Shown: piece by piece, positions 59,706-64,000 of the stretch
Layout of the letters: every line of letters starts with the position of its first letter
Numbering within the stretch: the stretch's first letter is position 1
Source of the DNA: Bacillus sp. AFS029637
GTDB lineage: Bacteria > Bacillota > Bacilli > Bacillales > Bacillaceae_G
NCBI RefSeq assembly: GCF_002584985.1
Contig: NZ_NUPZ01000017.1
Span: 124,001 to 188,000, forward strand
Length of the DNA stretch: 64,000 nt
Direction of reading: 5' to 3'
Notes under the pieces: model-generated
Told to the model about the DNA's origin: nothing
What the model saw: the letters and a program-made list of their open reading frames with translations, nothing else
The model's database searches: none
Translations under genes and position numbers: made by a program

Positions 59706-60038
59706 TTATCGTTTGAAAAACACTTTATTTCTATAATAAAATATAATTAGTAAGTCGAAAGTGAAAATAATGATTAGAAGTAACAAGTGTATAAGTGCAT
59801 CAGTTTTCCCATGTTGTAAAGACTTTATAAAGAAACCCCATTCTTCTTCATAGGGAGGCTCTACCCAATTTCGTTGCATCCCTAAAACGATTCCATTAAT
59901 GAAAAAGACAATACTTAATAGAACCCTTCCAACAAATACGGCAACTACTTTTATATTCCAATGCTTTATCTTGATTATATAAAGGATTGGAAATAGTATA
60001 AGCACCCAAAACAACAAAATATAGACTGTATTCATCAT
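59706..60038 (-). CDS. Small membrane protein, three helices
   Basis: 110 aa. Hydrophobic helices at about residues 4-22, 31-50 and 82-100, with a short charged loop (MQRNWVEPPYEEEWGFF) between the second and third. ATG with GAGGAG upstream. No family recognised. Confidence 0.65.
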   Translation of the reverse strand: MMNTVYILLFWVLILFPILYIIKIKHWNIKVVAVFVGRVLLSIVFFINGIVLGMQRNWVEPPYEEEWGFFIKSLQHGKTDALIHLLLLIIIFTFDLLIIFYYRNKVFFKR

Positions 60039-60104
60039 TTTTTACTCCTCGCAAAATGATTGCTTCTTAATCTAGATGAATTTTCAGGGTGTATGGTACT
60101 TGCG

Positions 60105-60136
60105 AAAAAAGGAGTCAGAATCCCGGCTCCTTTTTT
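60105..60136 (-). terminator. Terminator of the VOC gene
   Basis: AAAAAAGGAGTC and GGCTCCTTTTTT (one G-T pair) with an eight-base loop. Leftward reading ends in six T residues, just past the VOC stop. Confidence 0.85.
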
Positions 60137-60529
60137 CTATCTCTCCGTCTCAAAAAACTCAATCCATTCTCCATCAGGGCCAGCGAAAAATATGTAACGT
60201 GTTCCATCTGGTAATGTTTCGATTTCTTCTCCTAGTAAAAAGGTTACGCCGTGTTTCTGTAGTCTTTCAATTTCATCTTCTAATGAATCTACTTTAAAGC
60301 AAATGTGATGCACTTTTCCTTCTGCCGGAAGGGAAGAGTTATAACCTTCAATGAGTTCAAGTATCGTTTCCTTCGATTCTTCCACACCTAAAAAAGCGAG
60401 TTTTAAGTTTGGGTTTGGATGTTCCATACGTTTAATAAGCTGTAAGCCAACTACTTTTTCATAAAATGAAATAGATGTTTCTAAATCTGCAACCATAAGT
60501 CCTACGTGTTCAATTCTTCTAACTGGCAT
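60137..60529 (-). CDS. VOC family (glyoxalase-like) protein
   Basis: 130 aa, two beta-alpha-beta-beta-beta modules. 'IEHVGLMVADLETSISFYEKVVGLQL' begins the first and 'VHHICFKVDSLEDEIERLQKHGVTF' the second. Probable metal ligands are H8, the Glu in ILELIEGY, H75 region (VHHICFKV) and the final E in 'GEWIEFFE', as in glyoxalase I/methylmalonyl-CoA epimerase relatives. The substrate is unknown. ATG with AAGAAGGAA upstream. Confidence 0.85.
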   Translation of the reverse strand: MPVRRIEHVGLMVADLETSISFYEKVVGLQLIKRMEHPNPNLKLAFLGVEESKETILELIEGYNSSLPAEGKVHHICFKVDSLEDEIERLQKHGVTFLLGEEIETLPDGTRYIFFAGPDGEWIEFFETER

Positions 60530-60670
60530 GTAGATTCCTTCTTTCTGAAAATTATATATAAAATAATATTGAAAATTAAGAAAATAAGCAAGATATAATT
60601 GTTACAATTTTTAGGGTGTTATATGGTATAGTGAGAAAGTATGTTTGGGGAGAAGGAAGGAGATTATACG

Positions 60671-62950
60671 ATGAATACACCTACTCAAACTCCTTCATTA
60701 TCGGAAACGATGAAAGAGTGGCATTATGCATTAGCGTATGAAATTAAACATTGGAAAACGATTGGCGGTAGTAAAATTTCTATCATGAACGGTCGTTTTT
60801 TATATACAGATTATGAGAATACAGTATATGTATTTCAGCTTATTTCAGAAGTAAGCTTACCTGAAGGTTCACCAATTCGAATTGAGTTCGATGGTGAGGA
60901 AGCGACAGGGGAAGTATTATCTGTACATGGATTAGAAATAGAACTGAAATTAAATGATTATATACAAGGTGAAATACGAGAAGCGGTTTTATATAGTGAA
61001 CCGTGGCAACTTTTAGAACAGCTACAAGAGCGATTAAAAGAAGCTCGTCAAGATAAGCAAAGACGTCAACGAATTAAACGTTTAGTAGAGGGAACGAGCA
61101 GTCCGAAGCATCTTGAGAAGATGAAAAATCCGAAAAATGAATTGGCATATCGTTCTTTTTACAATCCGACAACGTACGTGTGGGGACCACCTGGAACAGG
61201 GAAGTCTTACAATTTATCGCGTATTATTTCGGCTCATTATCAAAAAGGAAAATCAGTACTTGTGTTAGCTCATAGTAATGCGGCTGTTGACGTATTAATG
61301 AGTGAAGTAACGAAGCAAATTGAGAAGAAAAAGAAATGGACGCCTGGCGAAATCGTTCGTTACGGTTATAGTCAACATGAGCATATACGAAATCATGAAA
61401 CGTTACTCGCGTCGAAGTTAGTTGAAACGACGAACGGGTCATGGGGAGAAGAAAGGCTCTATTTGGAAGAAACACGCCAAGAGCTTCGTGAAAAGATTTT
61501 ATCGTATAAGGCAACGTCCTCTGATAAGAAACGTATGCAGGAGATTGAAAGCGATCTTCGAAAACAACGAGCGAAAATTAAAGAAGTAGAAAAAGAATAC
61601 ATTGAAAATGCACAAGTAATCGGTGCAACTTTATCGAAATGTGCCATTGATTCACTTATTTATGAGCGTACATTTGATTTAGTTGTCGTAGATGAAGTGA
61701 GTATGGCGTTCGTTCCGCAAATTGCATTGGCTGCTTCACTTGGAAAACGTATCGTCGTTTGTGGTGACTTTTTACAGTTACCTCCGATTGCGATGGCAAA
61801 CCATGAACTCGTTCGAAAATGGCTCGGCGAAGATATGTTTTACCATGCCGGGATTGTTGATTCTGTAAATAAATCAGAAGCACATCCGAACCTTTTCATG
61901 CTGCAGGAACAAAGACGTATGCATGCGGATATATCGAAGTTTACAAACTCATTTATTTATAAAAATAGAGTATACGATCATCCGTCTGTTTCAGAACGGA
62001 AAGAACTTGCGCAATTGCAGCCGTTCGCAAATGAGGCGAGTGTTTTATTTGATACGAGTTTAATGGGAGCATTTTCGTTAAAAGACGCGGCTTCTGGTTC
62101 TCGTTTTAACATTATGTCTGGTTTAGTAGCGATGCAAATGATGTTAATCGGACTGTTAGACGGTGTTCAATCGATTGGTGTTGTTACACCTTACAGGGCA
62201 CAGTCACGCTTTTTATCAACGTGTATCAGGGAAATGTTGCAGAGAACGAAATATCAAAATATACCAGTATTAGCGGCAACGGTTCATAAGTTTCAAGGTT
62301 CTGAAAGAGATATGATGATATTTGATACGGTTGATAGTTATCCGCAAGAACGTCCTGGTGTGTTGTTCTTTGATCATAAAAACCATCGCCTTGTCAATGT
62401 AGCAGTAACGAGAGCGAGAGGAAAGTTCATTCAATTATCAGATTGCCATTATATGCGTAAAAACCTTTCGAGAAAACAAGCGTTATCACAATTAACATCG
62501 CATATAGAACGCCACGGAGATGTGTATGATCGCACGACATCAAGACAATTGTGGGAACGAAAAATTTCGAAACGATTACGCTGGTTTATGGAAATGAATC
62601 TTGAAGAGTCGAAAGGGTTATTAAAAGATATTTTAGCCGCGAAACGAAAAATTATTATTTCACTTCCAAGCACAAAGCAAGTGGATAAACGAGTGTGGCA
62701 AGCGTTAATGCGTACAAATGCGCAAATAACAGTGTATAGTGATGGACCAGTTCCGTTAAAGAATGTAAAGTTACAAAGACAAAACAAAGCATTCCCGTTT
62801 ATCGTAATTGACGATGAAATCTTCTGGGCAGGCGCACCGCTCACATCTCAAATGATATTTGAAGGTAGTACGGAGTTTCCGTATGTATGTGCAAGATTGC
62901 AAGCACCGGAAACGATTGGTGTATTAAAAGGATTTTTAGATATTCGGTAA
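60671..62950 (+). CDS. SF1 (Upf1-like) helicase with PLD-like tail
   Basis: 759 aa. Motif I is GPPGTGKS (172-179), motif II VVVDEVSM, motif III GDFLQLPP, motif IV/V 'SIGVVTPYRAQSRFLS' and motif VI VAVTRARGKFI, all of the Upf1/Dna2-like SF1B class. A coiled-coil insert (LREKILSYKATSSDKK...) lies in between, and an N-terminal OB-like region (1-130) precedes it. After motif VI, residues about 610-759 resemble a phospholipase-D fold ('FIVIDDEIFWAGAPL') with no HxK. ATG 60671 after AAGGAG is the correct start. It probably acts on RNA or DNA in the cytosol. Confidence 0.88.
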   Translation: MNTPTQTPSLSETMKEWHYALAYEIKHWKTIGGSKISIMNGRFLYTDYENTVYVFQLISEVSLPEGSPIRIEFDGEEATGEVLSVHGLEIELKLNDYIQGEIREAVLYSEPWQLLEQLQERLKEARQDKQRRQRIKRLVEGTSSPKHLEKMKNPKNELAYRSFYNPTTYVWGPPGTGKSYNLSRIISAHYQKGKSVLVLAHSNAAVDVLMSEVTKQIEKKKKWTPGEIVRYGYSQHEHIRNHETLLASKLVETTNGSWGEERLYLEETRQELREKILSYKATSSDKKRMQEIESDLRKQRAKIKEVEKEYIENAQVIGATLSKCAIDSLIYERTFDLVVVDEVSMAFVPQIALAASLGKRIVVCGDFLQLPPIAMANHELVRKWLGEDMFYHAGIVDSVNKSEAHPNLFMLQEQRRMHADISKFTNSFIYKNRVYDHPSVSERKELAQLQPFANEASVLFDTSLMGAFSLKDAASGSRFNIMSGLVAMQMMLIGLLDGVQSIGVVTPYRAQSRFLSTCIREMLQRTKYQNIPVLAATVHKFQGSERDMMIFDTVDSYPQERPGVLFFDHKNHRLVNVAVTRARGKFIQLSDCHYMRKNLSRKQALSQLTSHIERHGDVYDRTTSRQLWERKISKRLRWFMEMNLEESKGLLKDILAAKRKIIISLPSTKQVDKRVWQALMRTNAQITVYSDGPVPLKNVKLQRQNKAFPFIVIDDEIFWAGAPLTSQMIFEGSTEFPYVCARLQAPETIGVLKGFLDIR

Positions 62951-63027
62951 ATTCGGATAGGAATTCCTTGACTTTTGCCTGGAATAAATTTAGAATGAAA
63001 ATAATTTAATATAATTTTATGAAAATT

Positions 63028-63189
63028 CTTATCACGAGAGGTGGAGGGACTGGCCCTATGATACCTCGGCAGCGGATTCTTTATGAATACTGTGCCAATT
63101 CCAGCAAGGTAACTTGAAAGATAAGAAAGAAGCTCATTTTGACTGTATATGCAGAAGCCTCTTTCTATCTTTTAGAAAGAGGCTTTTTT
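63028..63189 (+). promoter_or_regulatory. S-box (SAM-I) riboswitch with terminator
   Basis: The text CTTATCACGAGAGGTGGAGG, then GACTGGCCC, ACCTCGGCAGC, and ACTGTGCCAATTCCAGCAA, is the S-box core in the right order. P1 pairs CTTATC (63028) with GATAAG (63120). The expression platform is a terminator with arms AGCCTCTTTCTA (63156) and TAGAAAGAGGCT (63173) plus T6. High SAM should stop transcription of the following M20 gene. Confidence 0.95.
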
Positions 63190-63215
63190 ATGTGAAAATA
63201 AAAGGAGGAAGAAAA

Positions 63216-64000
63216 ATGGGAGCGACTGGAGTCACGTCACAAAGAAAAACAATTGAAGAGAGTATAGAAAGAAATAAGGAAAAGTACATAGAAACAAGTC
63301 ATAATATTCATGCGAATCCGGAGATTGGTAATCAAGAGTTTTACGCATCAAGAACGTTAAGTTTATTGCTAGGAAGTGCAGGATTTCAATTGCAGCACAA
63401 TATAGCTGGACATGAAACAGGATTTATCGCGCGAAAAAGTTCAGGAAAACAAGGACCAGTTATCGCATTTTTAGCTGAGTATGATGCTCTGCCAGGACTC
63501 GGTCATGCGTGTGGTCACAATTTAATTGGTACCATTAGCGTTGCGGCAGCAATTGCATTATCAGAAACGCTTGAAGAAATTGGCGGAGAAGTTGTTGTGT
63601 TTGGGACACCAGCAGAAGAAGGCGGGCCAAACGGTAGCGCGAAAGCGAGTTATGTAAAAGCAGGTTTATTTAAAAATATTGATGCGGCACTTATGATTCA
63701 TCCGAGCGGAAAAACAGCGACAACGAGTCCATCACTAGCAGTGGATCCACTTGATTTTCATTTTTACGGAAAAACAGCTCACGCCGCAGCTTCACCAGAA
63801 GAAGGGATTAATGCGTTAGATGCGGTGATTCAGCTGTATAACAGTATTAACGCACTTCGCCAACAACTTCCGTCAGATGTGAGAATTCATGGCGTCATTA
63901 CAGAGGGCGGAAAAGCACCTAACATTATTCCTGACTACGCCGCAGCAAGGTTCTTCATTCGTGCAGCAACGCGAAAAAGATGTGCGGAAGTAACAGAAAA
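63216..64000 (+). CDS. M20 family amidohydrolase (AbgB/HipO-like), partial
   Basis: 261 codons and still open at the window end. The metal ligands are in HNIHANPEIGNQEF and 'FLAEYDALPGLGHACGHNLIG' (Asp, Cys/His), 'GTPAEEGGPNGSAKASY' (Glu), and the dimerisation domain follows ('AHAAASPEEGINALDAV'). The ACGHN motif and pattern are those of M20D aminoacylases/carboxypeptidases such as N-acetyl-amino-acid or p-aminobenzoyl-glutamate hydrolases. S-box control suggests a role in sulfur amino-acid recycling, for example deacylating N-acyl methionine or cysteine. ATG 63216 follows AAAGGAGG by about eight bases. Confidence 0.9.
   Translation, partial: MGATGVTSQRKTIEESIERNKEKYIETSHNIHANPEIGNQEFYASRTLSLLLGSAGFQLQHNIAGHETGFIARKSSGKQGPVIAFLAEYDALPGLGHACGHNLIGTISVAAAIALSETLEEIGGEVVVFGTPAEEGGPNGSAKASYVKAGLFKNIDAALMIHPSGKTATTSPSLAVDPLDFHFYGKTAHAAASPEEGINALDAVIQLYNSINALRQQLPSDVRIHGVITEGGKAPNIIPDYAAARFFIRAATRKRCAEVTE

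Overview
The window looks like chromosomal DNA of a Bacillus cereus-group bacterium (cereus/thuringiensis/anthracis type). It is AT-rich, has strong GGAGG-type ribosome sites with many GTG/TTG starts, and carries several copies of a repeat that matches the B. cereus-specific bcr1 element (TTTAT ends, CCCG..CGGG first stem). It also carries the heme-detoxification set HssRS/HrtBA, a MccF-like S66 peptidase, a DUF378 protein, D-cysteine desulfhydrase and a YhgE/Pip protein. All family assignments were made by reading the sequence; no database search was run.

Layout. 1-5 kb is an island of small, unrelated immunity-type genes (SUKH-4, Syd/SUKH, Imm22-like, SMI1/KNR4, DUF6985-like, DUF7832-like) with decayed remnants and no toxin inside the window. 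It is interrupted by a DNA-alkylation-repair gene. 5-11 kb holds a DnaD-domain gene, a membrane-anchored penicillin-acylase homologue, small membrane proteins and a secreted TIM-barrel glycosidase-like protein. 11-16 kb is the serine operon serC-serA followed by a DUF1015 gene, split by an IS1341-type element coding for TnpB. 16-20 kb is ordinary housekeeping (MaoC-like, DUF3224, S66 peptidase, YitT). 20-27 kb is the heme-stress region: hssRS, then a DinB gene and an ArsR-MFS pair, then hrtBA preceded by a near-perfect HssR direct repeat. 27-36 kb is mixed accessory and metabolic genes: an LPxAG coiled-coil surface protein, a P-loop kinase, a methyltransferase, a drastically deleted rtcB, an M29 aminopeptidase, dcyD and DUF2935. 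It contains many gene scars.

36-47 kb contains an L,D-transpeptidase, a two-gene MFS exporter plus ATP-grasp ligase module resembling bacilysin bacE/bacD, a DUF1259 gene, a TetR-YhgE pair with a candidate operator, and a YVTN beta-propeller protein. 47.8-57.6 kb is the most interesting part. It is a tightly overlapping six-gene operon: a large DUF4132/HEAT-like protein, a MoxR AAA+ ATPase, a DUF5682 protein with TraB/TIKI/EreA-like motifs, a VWA protein with an intact MIDAS, a SWIM zinc-finger protein, and a small unknown. It looks like a MoxR-VWA chaperone/effector system, perhaps a conflict or stress system. It ends at a full-length bcr1 element and a scrap of what looks like a toxin C-terminus next to an orphan immunity-like gene.

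57.9-64 kb holds small membrane proteins, a VOC protein, an SF1 helicase with a degenerate phospholipase-D-like tail, and an S-box (SAM-I) riboswitch with terminator upstream of an M20 amidohydrolase that runs off the end of the window. No tRNA, rRNA or CRISPR array was seen.
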